Source of the DNA: an uncultured Paracoccaceae bacterium
GTDB taxonomy: Bacteria > Pseudomonadota > Alphaproteobacteria > Rhodobacterales > Rhodobacteraceae
Length of the DNA: 64,000 bases
NCBI GenBank assembly: GCA_947498645.1
Contig: CANMKS010000001.1
Span: forward strand, 1,588,032 to 1,652,031
Reading direction: 5' to 3'
The position numbers and the translations under genes were made by a program. Of this stretch, positions 35,014 to 43,105 are shown in pieces (positions within the stretch are counted from its first letter, which is position 1; the number at the start of each line of letters is the position of its first letter). The notes beneath the pieces are model-generated. The model was given only the letters and a program-made list of their open reading frames with translations, was not told where the DNA came from and made no database searches.

Positions 35014-36048
35014 TTAGCGCCCCTTCTTTTTGGCCGTCGCCGACCGATACATCTTGCCCAGTTTGCGATAGCGATCACGCGCCTGCGCGATGGTTTCGGT
35101 GGCATATTCGTTTTCACGCTTGAGCTTTTTGAACCGCTTGAGCCGATCAGGGTCGACCGCACCGCTGGCAATGCCGGCCTGTACGGCGCAGCCGGGTTCG
35201 GTTTCATGTTCGCAGTCGCGGAATTTGCACGTTGTCGCAAGTTCCGAAATCTCGGGGAAGGTTGCGTCGATACCGTATGCCACCTCTGCCACGCCAAGCC
35301 CGCGCATACCGGGTGTATCGATCAGCCAGCCGCCGCTGGCCATTGGGTGCAGGGATCGCCCGGTTGTCGTGTGACGCCCGCGCGCGTCATCCTCGCGGAT
35401 GTCCTGCGTGGCAGCATTGCCGCCTGTCAGCGCATTGGCCACGGTCGTTTTGCCCACACCGGATGATCCGGCAAGTGCCACGGTTTGTCCCTTGCCACAC
35501 CAGAGTGCCAGCAATGTCGGCACATCATCGTTTTTGGCATCAAAGGCGATGACATCAAGATCACGCCCCAGAACCTTGGCCTGATCAACATAGCTGTCTG
35601 GATCATCGGTCTGATCGGCTTTGGTCAGCACGATCACAGGTGTGATCATCGCGTCATGGGCCAGTGCCAGATAGCGCTCCAGTCGCGCAGGGTTAAAGTC
35701 GTTGTTGCAGGACGATGTGATGAAAAGCGTGTCAAGATTGGCCGCGATCAGTTGTTTTTCACCGGTATGATATTCTGTGCCACGGGTCAGTTCCGTCTTG
35801 CGGTCCAGCACACGCACCAGCCGGTGTTGTTCGGGTGCGGCCAACACCCAGTCGCCAACGGCAACAGCGGCGGTTGTGATGCCGGGACTGAGTGTCAGTT
35901 CCAGCGTTCCGATTTCGGAAAAGCCCACAACCCGGTCGCGGTGGACCGTGGCAATGCGGGCAGGTGTCAGGGCTTCCAACTCTTCAATTTCAAGTTGGGA
36001 CATATAGAAGGGCGACCAGCCAAGGGCGTCGCGTGTAAGATCTGTCAA
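35014..36048 (-). CDS. rsgA: Ribosome small subunit-dependent GTPase RsgA
   Basis: 344 residues, starting at a TTG with GAGG eight bases upstream. N-terminal OB-fold, then a circularly permuted GTPase domain: G4 VLTKADQTDD precedes G1 GSSGVGKTTV and G3 DTPGMRGLG. The C-terminal zinc site is CKFRDCEHETEPGC. It assists late maturation of the 30S subunit. The 230-base region upstream contains a tiny ORF with a strong ribosome-binding site and several dyads, followed by ffs, so rsgA may have a long leader. Confidence 0.94.
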   Translation of the reverse strand: MTDLTRDALGWSPFYMSQLEIEELEALTPARIATVHRDRVVGFSEIGTLELTLSPGITTAAVAVGDWVLAAPEQHRLVRVLDRKTELTRGTEYHTGEKQLIAANLDTLFITSSCNNDFNPARLERYLALAHDAMITPVIVLTKADQTDDPDSYVDQAKVLGRDLDVIAFDAKNDDVPTLLALWCGKGQTVALAGSSGVGKTTVANALTGGNAATQDIREDDARGRHTTTGRSLHPMASGGWLIDTPGMRGLGVAEVAYGIDATFPEISELATTCKFRDCEHETEPGCAVQAGIASGAVDPDRLKRFKKLKRENEYATETIAQARDRYRKLGKMYRSATAKKKGR

Positions 36049-36130
36049 TGATCTGTCCTCGTCAAAGGGAAGTCGAGTGCCGGACGCATGATCGCGTCAG
36101 CAGGAACCGGACGAGGGGGCGGAAATAGCT

Positions 36131-36172
36131 TCAGCGCACCCGGACCGGGAGGGCGTTGATTGCGACAATCAT
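36131..36172 (-). CDS. Possible 13-residue leader ORF upstream of rsgA
   Basis: A near-perfect Shine-Dalgarno AAAGGAGG (36186-36179) sits exactly 6 bases before an ATG. The frame reads MIVAINALPVRVR and stops at TGA. It is too short to judge by codon use, but the ribosome-binding site is the strongest in this part of the window. It could be a leader peptide for rsgA or an independent small protein. Confidence 0.4.
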   Translation of the reverse strand: MIVAINALPVRVR

Positions 36173-36209
36173 GAACATCCTCCTTTGCTGGATGCGGTTT
36201 CATTAGTAT

Positions 36210-36276
36210 CCCGACGCCGCCAAACTGTTGCACAGTTTCGCACTGTCGGGTGATGTGTTTGCGAATGCAAACACAT
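36210..36276 (-). other. Structured region between ffs and the rsgA leader
   Basis: 36253-36276 is a hairpin with 10-bp arms ATGTGTTTGC / GCAAACACAT around 4 bases, directly 3' of ffs and plausibly its processing or termination signal. Next, 36210-36250 is a symmetric interrupted dyad: outer arms CCCGAC / GTCGGG, 6-base internal loops on both sides, inner arms AAACTGT / ACAGTTT, 3-base centre. No T-run follows either. Confidence 0.5.
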
Positions 36277-36277
36277 A

Positions 36278-36378
36278 GGTGAGAGGCTGGACATCGACCC
36301 AAGCGGGGCTCGTTGTGGCTGCTTCCTTCCGGACCTGACCAGGTTGGCGAGGCGCTCGCCCGCGCCAACCTCTCAGCC
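36278..36378 (-). ncRNA. ffs: Signal recognition particle RNA (4.5S, small type)
   Basis: The minus strand contains the nearly invariant SRP helix-8 sequence CAGGTCCGGAAGGAAGCAGC at the apex. The two ends pair (GGCTGAGAGGTTGG with CCAGCCTCTCACC, one bulge), giving the single long hairpin of about 100 nt expected of 4.5S RNA. It binds Ffh and targets nascent membrane proteins. End positions are from the pairing and may be off by a few bases. A well-placed promoter lies immediately upstream. Confidence 0.95.
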
Positions 36379-36380
36379 TT

Positions 36381-36409
36381 GATATAGCCCTGCGCACCCC
36401 GGTGTGCAA
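36381..36409 (-). promoter_or_regulatory. Sigma-70 promoter of ffs
   Basis: TTGCAC (36409-36404), 17 bases, TATATC (36386-36381). The -10 ends about 3 bases before the predicted 5' end of the pairing, so the mature RNA may start near the transcription start. It lies between the cpdB-like stop codon and ffs. Confidence 0.75.
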
Positions 36410-36413
36410 GATG

Positions 36414-38276
36414 TCAGAAGCTGATCCGGTATCGTGACAGCCCGGTTCGCGTCGGGTTCATCAGCGTGATGTTGGGCGGCAGATCATCTGCGGCTTCTGT
36501 GGCGCTTTCGAATACCGCCGCGGCACCTGGGTTTGAGGCAAACCGCCAGTTTGCAGCAACGGCTGGGGTAATCGTGCCCTGACGACCGAGGTAGTCAATC
36601 AGCACGTCGCGCATCTTTCGGGTTGCCCGATAAAGGATGTCCCTTTCGGGGATAGCTGCAAACCCACCGCCTCCCTGAGCGCGGAAACTGGTTGTTGTCA
36701 CGATGAACTGATCCGTCGCTGCGACAGGATTACCGTTCCAGCAAAGTGAGGTGACCCGCGCAGCATTCGGTCGGATACATTTGCCATGGGCATCAAAACG
36801 GGCGGGTTGTGTCAGGTCGATTTCATACGACAGATCAGACATGGTATCGCAGTGATAGCCCGCATGTTGTGGGTTGTTGAGCGTCCTGTCGGATGTGCCC
36901 TGTGCGATCTGATTGTAGTAAGACGCGGCACGTTCAAGCCAGACCATCAGATCCGCCCCCGTGCGCCGCGCCGCCACGAGCCTGTCGGCAAAGGGAAAGA
37001 TGGCGGCGGCATCATGCAATGTGATCGGCCCCGGCGAAATGCTGATGAATTGTCCCAGACCGCTGCGCCCGCCAAACCGGAAGGGTGCCGTAGCTGCAAC
37101 AAGGGGCATGTCATCAGTCATATGCGCAGGCAGGCCGCGTCTGGCCGCGTCTTTCATCGCACTTGCCAATAGCTGTTGCGGCACATCAGGGGCAACCGTC
37201 GCCAAATAGCTATGGATGGGCGTGTTGGTTTGCGCGATGGGCTTGCGCATCTGCCGCAGCGTTTCATCGTGGGCGTGCTGGACAAGACTGCCAAGCTGGT
37301 CTTGCAGCGATCCTTGCGCCGCTGCATCCGGCGCTGGGCGTTCCAGTCGCACCGCGTGGCCCGCGATCGTCCAGCCTTTTGGTTGCCAGTCCAGATCAAG
37401 ATCAATGACCCCAAGCGCTTTGCCAAATGACGACGCAAGCACGGCGGGTTTGCCGTTTAGTGTGCCATTGATTGGATCAACCTGCGCCGTTGCTGGCAGC
37501 TGTGCATTTGGAAACCTGTCATGGGTATGCCCTGCGATGACAACATCAATGCCCGGAACGGCGGCAAGGGGGACGGCTGCATTCTCCATCCGGGCGTCGG
37601 GCGTTGCTGATCCGATACCCGAGTGGCAAAGCGCAACGATGATATCCGCACCTGCGCTTTTGATTTTCGGCACGATCCGGGTGGCTGCGCTGACAATGTC
37701 ATCAGTTGCAACAAGCCCTTCATGGCTGCTGTCGTCCCAATCCGCGATTTGCGGTGGGCCAAAGCCGGTGATGCCGATGTGAACCGAGCGCGTGTGCCCG
37801 TCGTCGCAGTGCACCGCGCGTTTCAGAATGGTGAAGGGCTGCGCCAGCGCATCGCCTGCGGGAACATGAATATTGGCGCTGACAACGGGAAACCGCGCAC
37901 CGCGAAGCGCCTGCCGCAGAAAGCTGAGCCCAAAGTCAAAATCGTGGTTGCCCAGCGTCATGGCGTCGTAGTCCAGCAGATTGAGTGCTGCGATCATTGG
38001 GTGTGCTTCATCCGGGCGCAAAGTATCAGCCAGATGGTCGGCCAGCGGTGTGCCTTGGATCAGATCGCCGTTGTCGCACAGGATTGTTGTGACTTGCGGC
38101 GCGGCGCGCAGGCGTTCGATCAGTGCTGCAAGGTTTATCAGGCCAATGGAGCTATCTGGCCGATCGGCAAAGTAGTCGTACCCAAGCAATTGCATATGCA
38201 AGTCGGTCGTTGTCAGAATGCGCAACTGCCCACGGGCTGGCTTGTCCTGGTGCATAGGTGGGGCCGTGCCATTCAT
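36414..38276 (-). CDS. cpdB: 2',3'-cyclic-nucleotide 2'-phosphodiesterase/3'-nucleotidase (CpdB type), no signal peptide
   Basis: 620 residues from the ATG at 38276, with GGAAG six bases upstream. Calcineurin-like metallophosphatase motifs: TTTDLHMQL, DNGDLIQGTPLADH, LGNHDFDFG and AGHTHDRFPN. A C-terminal 5'-nucleotidase domain follows, ending near RTGLSRYRISF. Length and motifs match CpdB, which dephosphorylates cyclic and 3'-nucleotides. Unlike periplasmic CpdB, the N-terminus (MNGTAPPMHQDKPARGQL) is not a signal peptide, so a cytoplasmic location is predicted unless export is unconventional. Confidence 0.88.
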   Translation of the reverse strand: MNGTAPPMHQDKPARGQLRILTTTDLHMQLLGYDYFADRPDSSIGLINLAALIERLRAAPQVTTILCDNGDLIQGTPLADHLADTLRPDEAHPMIAALNLLDYDAMTLGNHDFDFGLSFLRQALRGARFPVVSANIHVPAGDALAQPFTILKRAVHCDDGHTRSVHIGITGFGPPQIADWDDSSHEGLVATDDIVSAATRIVPKIKSAGADIIVALCHSGIGSATPDARMENAAVPLAAVPGIDVVIAGHTHDRFPNAQLPATAQVDPINGTLNGKPAVLASSFGKALGVIDLDLDWQPKGWTIAGHAVRLERPAPDAAAQGSLQDQLGSLVQHAHDETLRQMRKPIAQTNTPIHSYLATVAPDVPQQLLASAMKDAARRGLPAHMTDDMPLVAATAPFRFGGRSGLGQFISISPGPITLHDAAAIFPFADRLVAARRTGADLMVWLERAASYYNQIAQGTSDRTLNNPQHAGYHCDTMSDLSYEIDLTQPARFDAHGKCIRPNAARVTSLCWNGNPVAATDQFIVTTTSFRAQGGGGFAAIPERDILYRATRKMRDVLIDYLGRQGTITPAVAANWRFASNPGAAAVFESATEAADDLPPNITLMNPTRTGLSRYRISF

Positions 38277-38364
38277 ATACAACTTCCGCGGGAATTTTAA
38301 GTTCACTACTCACCACAAAAACAGAAAAATTGCACTTGAACATGCGGCATGGCATCCCGGCAGA

Positions 38365-39312
38365 ATGAAGATTGCAGAAACAGTGACATTCGGTGGCTCT
38401 GGCCTTGATCGTGCGGCGGAAATGCGGGGGCAGGCCCGTGAATTGCAAGCGCAACCCGGCGCGCAGATGATCCTGTTGTGGCGGGGCAAGCCAATGATTG
38501 GCGAAGGTGGCCTGATCCGCGTGCCGGGGGATCATCCGGTGCTTGGTGATGCGGCGCGGGATATGGTGTTTCTTGGTCGCGAAGACGACGCCCCCGTCTT
38601 TGCGGCGGATCTATCGGGGTGGACACCTGCCGATCTGGATGAGGCACAGATAGGCGGGTTTCTTGACCCTTCCGAACAGACCCACCCAGCCGTTAAGGGT
38701 GGTGCCTTTACAGAGTTGCGCGCCGTCATGACCCGGCTTTCGCCCCGCGATGCGGAACTGGCGGCCACGGCGAAGGCGGTGATGGGCTGGCATGTGTCCC
38801 ACCGGTTCTGTGCGCAGTGTGGCGCGGAAAGCCATTTTGCCATGGGCGGTTGGCAGCGCGACTGTGGGGCCTGTGGCGGACATCATTTTCCCCGCACTGA
38901 CCCGGTGGTCATCATGCTGATTACCCATGGAAACTCTGTCCTGTTGGGCCGCTCACCAGGTTGGCCTGACGGTATGTATTCCCTGTTGGCAGGGTTTGTG
39001 GAGCCGGGCGAAACCATCGAGGCGGCCGTGCGCCGCGAGGTGTTTGAAGAGGCGGGTGTACGGGTAGGCGCTGTCAGCTATCTGTCCAGCCAGCCCTGGC
39101 CGTTTCCTGCATCACTGATGATTGGCTGCGCGGGCGAGGCGCTGGATACCGCGCTGACAATTGACCCCGAAGAGATTGAAGATGCGATCTGGGTCAGCCG
39201 TGAGGACATGGCCCTTGCCTTCAGCGGCAATCACCCCACCATCCTTCCGGCACGAAAGGGCGCGATTGCGCATTTTCTGCTTGAGGCCTGGTTGTCAGAC
39301 AAACTTGACTGA
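38365..39312 (+). CDS. nudC: NAD+ diphosphatase / NAD-cap decapping Nudix hydrolase NudC
   Basis: 315 residues from the ATG at 38365. A C4 zinc ribbon (CAQCGAESHFAMGG...CGACGG) is followed by the Nudix box GFVEPGETIEAAVRREVFEEAGV. The NudC-specific SQPWPFPASLM motif follows, which distinguishes it from other Nudix enzymes. It hydrolyses NAD(H) and removes NAD caps from RNA. Divergent from the CpdB-type gene with an 88-base gap; both act on nucleotides, but shared control is only a possibility. Confidence 0.94.
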   Translation: MKIAETVTFGGSGLDRAAEMRGQARELQAQPGAQMILLWRGKPMIGEGGLIRVPGDHPVLGDAARDMVFLGREDDAPVFAADLSGWTPADLDEAQIGGFLDPSEQTHPAVKGGAFTELRAVMTRLSPRDAELAATAKAVMGWHVSHRFCAQCGAESHFAMGGWQRDCGACGGHHFPRTDPVVIMLITHGNSVLLGRSPGWPDGMYSLLAGFVEPGETIEAAVRREVFEEAGVRVGAVSYLSSQPWPFPASLMIGCAGEALDTALTIDPEEIEDAIWVSREDMALAFSGNHPTILPARKGAIAHFLLEAWLSDKLD

Positions 39313-39336
39313 TCGGGCAGGCATGGGACGAAGAAC

Positions 39337-39801
39337 ATGAAGTTAAGCACCCGTGAAGATCTCGAAGCGCCGATAGACTTTGTCTTTGCCTGCGTCACTG
39401 ATTTTGCGGCCTTTGAGCGGCGCGCATTGCGCAACGGTGCGCAGGTGACCCGGCAGGGCTCAGGCGATGTGCAGGTTGGCACCGTCTGGGATGTGGATTT
39501 CACCTTTCGCGGCAGAGATCGCAGCGTGCAGGCCACACTGGTCCAGCTTGACCCACCCAATGCCTTGAAGGTGGACAGCATGTCAGATGGCATTTTTGCT
39601 GTCACCGAGGTGGAACTGGTGGCCCTGTCACCTGCCCGGACACGGGTGATTGTCGGGTTTGAGATGCGGGCGCGTACCTTGACGGCGCGGTTGCTGTTGC
39701 AATCCCTGAAACTGGCCAAGACCAAGCTGACCAAGCGCTTCAAGGCACGGGTCGTGGATTATGCTGAAGACGTGGAAGACCATTACCGCGCGAGAAGCTA
39801 G
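39337..39801 (+). CDS. SRPBCC family protein
   Basis: 154 residues. The START/Bet v1-like helix-grip pattern is visible: MKLSTREDLEAPIDFVFACVTDFAAFERRALRNGA at the N-terminus, strands QVGTVWDVDFTFRGRDRSVQATL and RVIVGFEMRA, and a long C-terminal helix (LLLQSLKLAKTKLTKRFKARVVDYAEDV). Such proteins bind lipids or hydrophobic ligands; nothing narrows the ligand. It lies 24 bases after nudC and is probably co-transcribed. The 78-base gap to the next, convergent gene has only a small TTGTC-ACC-GACAA hairpin. Confidence 0.87.
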   Translation: MKLSTREDLEAPIDFVFACVTDFAAFERRALRNGAQVTRQGSGDVQVGTVWDVDFTFRGRDRSVQATLVQLDPPNALKVDSMSDGIFAVTEVELVALSPARTRVIVGFEMRARTLTARLLLQSLKLAKTKLTKRFKARVVDYAEDVEDHYRARS

Positions 39802-39879
39802 GGCTTGTCACCGACAAACGACAACATCAGGCAACGATGATTGTCTGGCAGGCGCGTCGCCACGCGGCCAGATCGGAAA

Positions 39880-40911
39880 TCAGGTGCTGAGCGCACGCTG
39901 ATCTGTCATGCCCATGGACAAAAGGCGCGGCTGATCGGACGAAGCCTCGGCAAGGTCTGCCTTGGAACCTATGCCGCGCCACCCGCAACGAATTAGGGCC
40001 TGTGCCGTTGCCCCATTGAGCGTCTTGCCGGGACCAAGAACGATAAAGACGTCTGGCATCAGTTCCCTTGCCGCGGTTCTGACTGCCGCGGCGAAATCAT
40101 AGCTTTTTGTGACCTGATCGCCCAATGTGTAGTCATACAATGCGGTCATGTCCGTTTCATGTGGAAACCACATCGCGCCACGCCCGTCGATCAGGGGCAG
40201 CTTGGGTTGTTGGAAAAGTGACGCGGGAAGCGCGCTGAAGCCAAGTTTGGATATCGGTTCCTGCAACGCTGTGTGGAACGCCGCGTGGTTTTTCAGACGC
40301 ATCGGGAAGCGCTCTTGAACGGGCGGAACATCACGTTGGAAAGCAGACAGTCCCGCCTCGTTTCCCGCAAGGACAAGCATCCCGCCAAGGTCAATCGACA
40401 GGTCGAGGATGTGATCCGCGCGGGCGTTGATGTGTTCAACCTTTGCAAGCAGGCTGTCCCTTTGACCGGGGATTTCGCGCCAATCGTCATCGACAAACGG
40501 ATGGATCAGCTGACCGCCGATCATATGCTCTTGCATCAGCGTGCCCATGGTATTGGCGACGCGAAAGCCTGCCATAGGATCCAACGCCCCGGCGCAGGCA
40601 AGCGCGGTGTACCATCCCATCGAATTGCCGGTCACGCCAATGATGTCGAAACGCGCGCGGTTGATCACGCCAAAATCGGCCAGACCGCAGGCAAAGATCA
40701 GCGGTGATGCATTGTCGCCGCGCGTGTGAGTAGCGGCAGAGAAGCGTTCTGCCTGATCGAGCGCGCTGACGGTGGTTTGTCCGTTCGCCGCGCGGTATGC
40801 ATCAAAATCTTTCAGCGCCGGAAATGCAGAATGACGACGCCCAAGGTATCCAAGTTCGGTCTCGTTGTAGGTGCCACGTCCGGGCGCGATCACAACAGCG
40901 GTTTGTTTCAT
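39880..40911 (-). CDS. Malonyl-CoA:ACP transacylase-like acyltransferase
   Basis: 343 residues from an ATG overlapping the stop of the E1 gene (ATGA). FabD-like features: a nucleophile elbow GVTGNSMGWYTALACAGAL at about 90, and an active-site histidine in MRLKNHAAFHTALQEP at about 212. Standard FabD has GHSLGEYSA, so GNSMG is divergent and substrate specificity may differ. The housekeeping fabD would normally sit with fabG/acpP, which are absent here. It is the last gene of a leftward operon gcdH-E1-acyltransferase. Confidence 0.78.
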   Translation of the reverse strand: MKQTAVVIAPGRGTYNETELGYLGRRHSAFPALKDFDAYRAANGQTTVSALDQAERFSAATHTRGDNASPLIFACGLADFGVINRARFDIIGVTGNSMGWYTALACAGALDPMAGFRVANTMGTLMQEHMIGGQLIHPFVDDDWREIPGQRDSLLAKVEHINARADHILDLSIDLGGMLVLAGNEAGLSAFQRDVPPVQERFPMRLKNHAAFHTALQEPISKLGFSALPASLFQQPKLPLIDGRGAMWFPHETDMTALYDYTLGDQVTKSYDFAAAVRTAARELMPDVFIVLGPGKTLNGATAQALIRCGWRGIGSKADLAEASSDQPRLLSMGMTDQRALST

Positions 40912-43091
40912 GAGGCGTTCCAATGTGCTTTGGCTGCTTTCATGATGCTGTCACGATCCGGCATCGTGGCGGCATAGGCTGGGCCAGTGGCGATGAAACT
41001 ATCCTCGGCGGCCAGCCGGGCGGCGGGTATGTCGCTTTGTTCGGTCAGCATTGACAGCAGCGCCTCGGATTGCCCGCCGGTGCCGCGGCACTCATCAACG
41101 ATCAAAACCTTTTTTGCGCCGTCGATGGCGGCCAGAATACCTGCCGTCGGCATAGGAGCAATCCAGCGCATGTCGATCACGCGCGTCTTGATCCCGTCTT
41201 CGGCAAGGATCCGTGCGGCTTGTTGCGACAAGTAATGCCCATTGCCATAGGTGAGAATTGCCAGCGGGCCGTCCCCTGTTACGCCAACTTCGCCAAGCGG
41301 GATGGATTGCCCTGGTGCGGGGTAAGTACGCATCCAGCCGCCGTCCTTGTCTGCGTGAAGGTCGCGCATCGGGTAAAGCGCGATCGGTTCGACGAAAACG
41401 ACGACGCGCTGTTCCTCGCGCGCCAGCCGCACGCATTCGCGCAGCATCAGCGCCGCGTCAACGCCATGGGACGGGCAGGCAATAATGAGGCCCGGAATAT
41501 CCCGCAGAACCGCCAGTGAGTTGTCGTTGTGAAAATGCCCGCCAAAACCTTTCTGATACCCAAGTCCCGCGATACGCAGCACCATCGGATTGGTGAACTG
41601 ACCGTTCGAGAAGAATGGCAAGGTCGCGGCCTCGCCGCGCAACTGGTCTTCGGCATTATGCAGGTAGGCCAGAAACTGAATTTCGGGCATCGGCACAAAG
41701 CCGTTATGCGCCAGACCGATCGCGAGACCGAGGATTGATTGTTCATCCAGAAGCGTGTCGATGACGCGGTCTGGTCCGAACCGCTCGGACAGTTTCTGGG
41801 TCACGCCATAGACGCCGCCCTTCCGCCCGACGTCCTCGCCCATCATCACGATTTCGGGGTGCTCCAGCATCAAATCTGTCAGCGCCCAGTTGATCAGCTT
41901 TGACATGGGTTGCGGATTGTCCGTTGCTTTCAGTTCCCTGTCGAAGGCGGCTTTTCGCGTATCGGGACTTGGCCCGTTGGTCGGTTTGCAGGCGCGGGCA
42001 GGTGGGACGATCGAGGCCATGACGTCATCTGCGGTAGCTAGGCGCGGCTGCTTGATCACCTCGGCAGCGACACGGGCGCATTGGGCTTCGGTTTCTTGGT
42101 AGACCGACAAGACCTCTTCTGGTGACAGGGCGCCCACATTGATCAACTGCCGCGCTGAATGAAGAAGAGGGTCGTTGCTTTCCCAATCTTCGAAGACCGA
42201 TTTGGCAAGGTATGATTGCTGCACATCTGCACCGGCATGACCGTAAAGGCGGACCAGTGAAAGATGCAGAAAGGCGGGTTTCTTGCGGGTGCGGACGTAG
42301 TTCGCCGCATCGACTGCGGCGTTGTACGTGTCAAAGATGTCCAGACCATTGGCGTGGAAATACCTCAGGCCCGGTCTACTTGCGAAATTGGCGCCGATCC
42401 AGCCTTGCGGGGTCCGGGTTGAAATACCAATGCCGTTATCCTCGCACACAAAAAGAAGTGGCAGCGGCACTGATTGGTAAGACGTCCAGCAGGCCGTATT
42501 GAACGCGCCTTGGGCAGTTGAATGGTTGGCCGAGGCGTCGCCAAAGGAACACATCACGATGCTGTCGTCGGCCAGTGTTTTGTGTTCGGGGGGGCGGCGA
42601 TTGGCAAGACCGATCGAATATGCGGCACCTACGGCCTTTGGCAGATGGCTTGCGATGGTCGAGGTCTGCGGCGGGATGTTCAGGGACTTTGACCCCAGAA
42701 CCTTGTGCCGCCCGCCGGACATAGGGTCCGACTTGGCCGTCGCGAAGCTTAGCAGCATGTCCCACGTGGGTGTCGTTCCGGGCACCATGGCAGACCGCCG
42801 GGTCTGAAAGGCGCCGTCGCGGTAATGAAGGAACGCCATGTCATCAACCCGCAAGGCCGAAGCAACCGCAGCCATGCCTTCATGGCCTGACGAGCCGATT
42901 GTATAAAACCCCTGACCCTCGGCCTGCATCTTGCGCGACCGCCGGTCAAGGTTGCGGCTTAGACACTGGGCGCGGAAGATGGCAACCGCTTCGGGTTTCG
43001 ACAATGCACCCAAAGCCGGCGCACCGGGGGGGAAGTCCCTGGCGCGGACCCGCCGCAAAAAGGCATCATGGACAATATCGGCGCGATCCAT
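40908..43091 (-). CDS. Fused alpha/beta thiamine-diphosphate 2-oxoacid dehydrogenase E1 component
   Basis: 727 residues, an E1-alpha part (about 1-350) joined to an E1-beta part (about 385-727). The ThDP motif starts MCSFGDASANHSTAQ and ends FVCEDNGIGIST (GDA instead of GDG). The beta part shows MMGEDVGRKGGVYGVT, GLAIGLAHNGFVPMPEIQF, FVEPIALYP, and a C-terminal transketolase-like domain with VLIVDECRGTGGQSEALL. Closest in type to branched-chain or acetoin-type E1. No E2 or E3 gene is nearby. A GTG at 43094 is an alternative start. It lies 14 bases after gcdH. Confidence 0.85.
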   Translation of the reverse strand: MDRADIVHDAFLRRVRARDFPPGAPALGALSKPEAVAIFRAQCLSRNLDRRSRKMQAEGQGFYTIGSSGHEGMAAVASALRVDDMAFLHYRDGAFQTRRSAMVPGTTPTWDMLLSFATAKSDPMSGGRHKVLGSKSLNIPPQTSTIASHLPKAVGAAYSIGLANRRPPEHKTLADDSIVMCSFGDASANHSTAQGAFNTACWTSYQSVPLPLLFVCEDNGIGISTRTPQGWIGANFASRPGLRYFHANGLDIFDTYNAAVDAANYVRTRKKPAFLHLSLVRLYGHAGADVQQSYLAKSVFEDWESNDPLLHSARQLINVGALSPEEVLSVYQETEAQCARVAAEVIKQPRLATADDVMASIVPPARACKPTNGPSPDTRKAAFDRELKATDNPQPMSKLINWALTDLMLEHPEIVMMGEDVGRKGGVYGVTQKLSERFGPDRVIDTLLDEQSILGLAIGLAHNGFVPMPEIQFLAYLHNAEDQLRGEAATLPFFSNGQFTNPMVLRIAGLGYQKGFGGHFHNDNSLAVLRDIPGLIIACPSHGVDAALMLRECVRLAREEQRVVVFVEPIALYPMRDLHADKDGGWMRTYPAPGQSIPLGEVGVTGDGPLAILTYGNGHYLSQQAARILAEDGIKTRVIDMRWIAPMPTAGILAAIDGAKKVLIVDECRGTGGQSEALLSMLTEQSDIPAARLAAEDSFIATGPAYAATMPDRDSIMKAAKAHWNAS

Positions 43092-43105
43092 CACGGATGT
43101 CCCTT

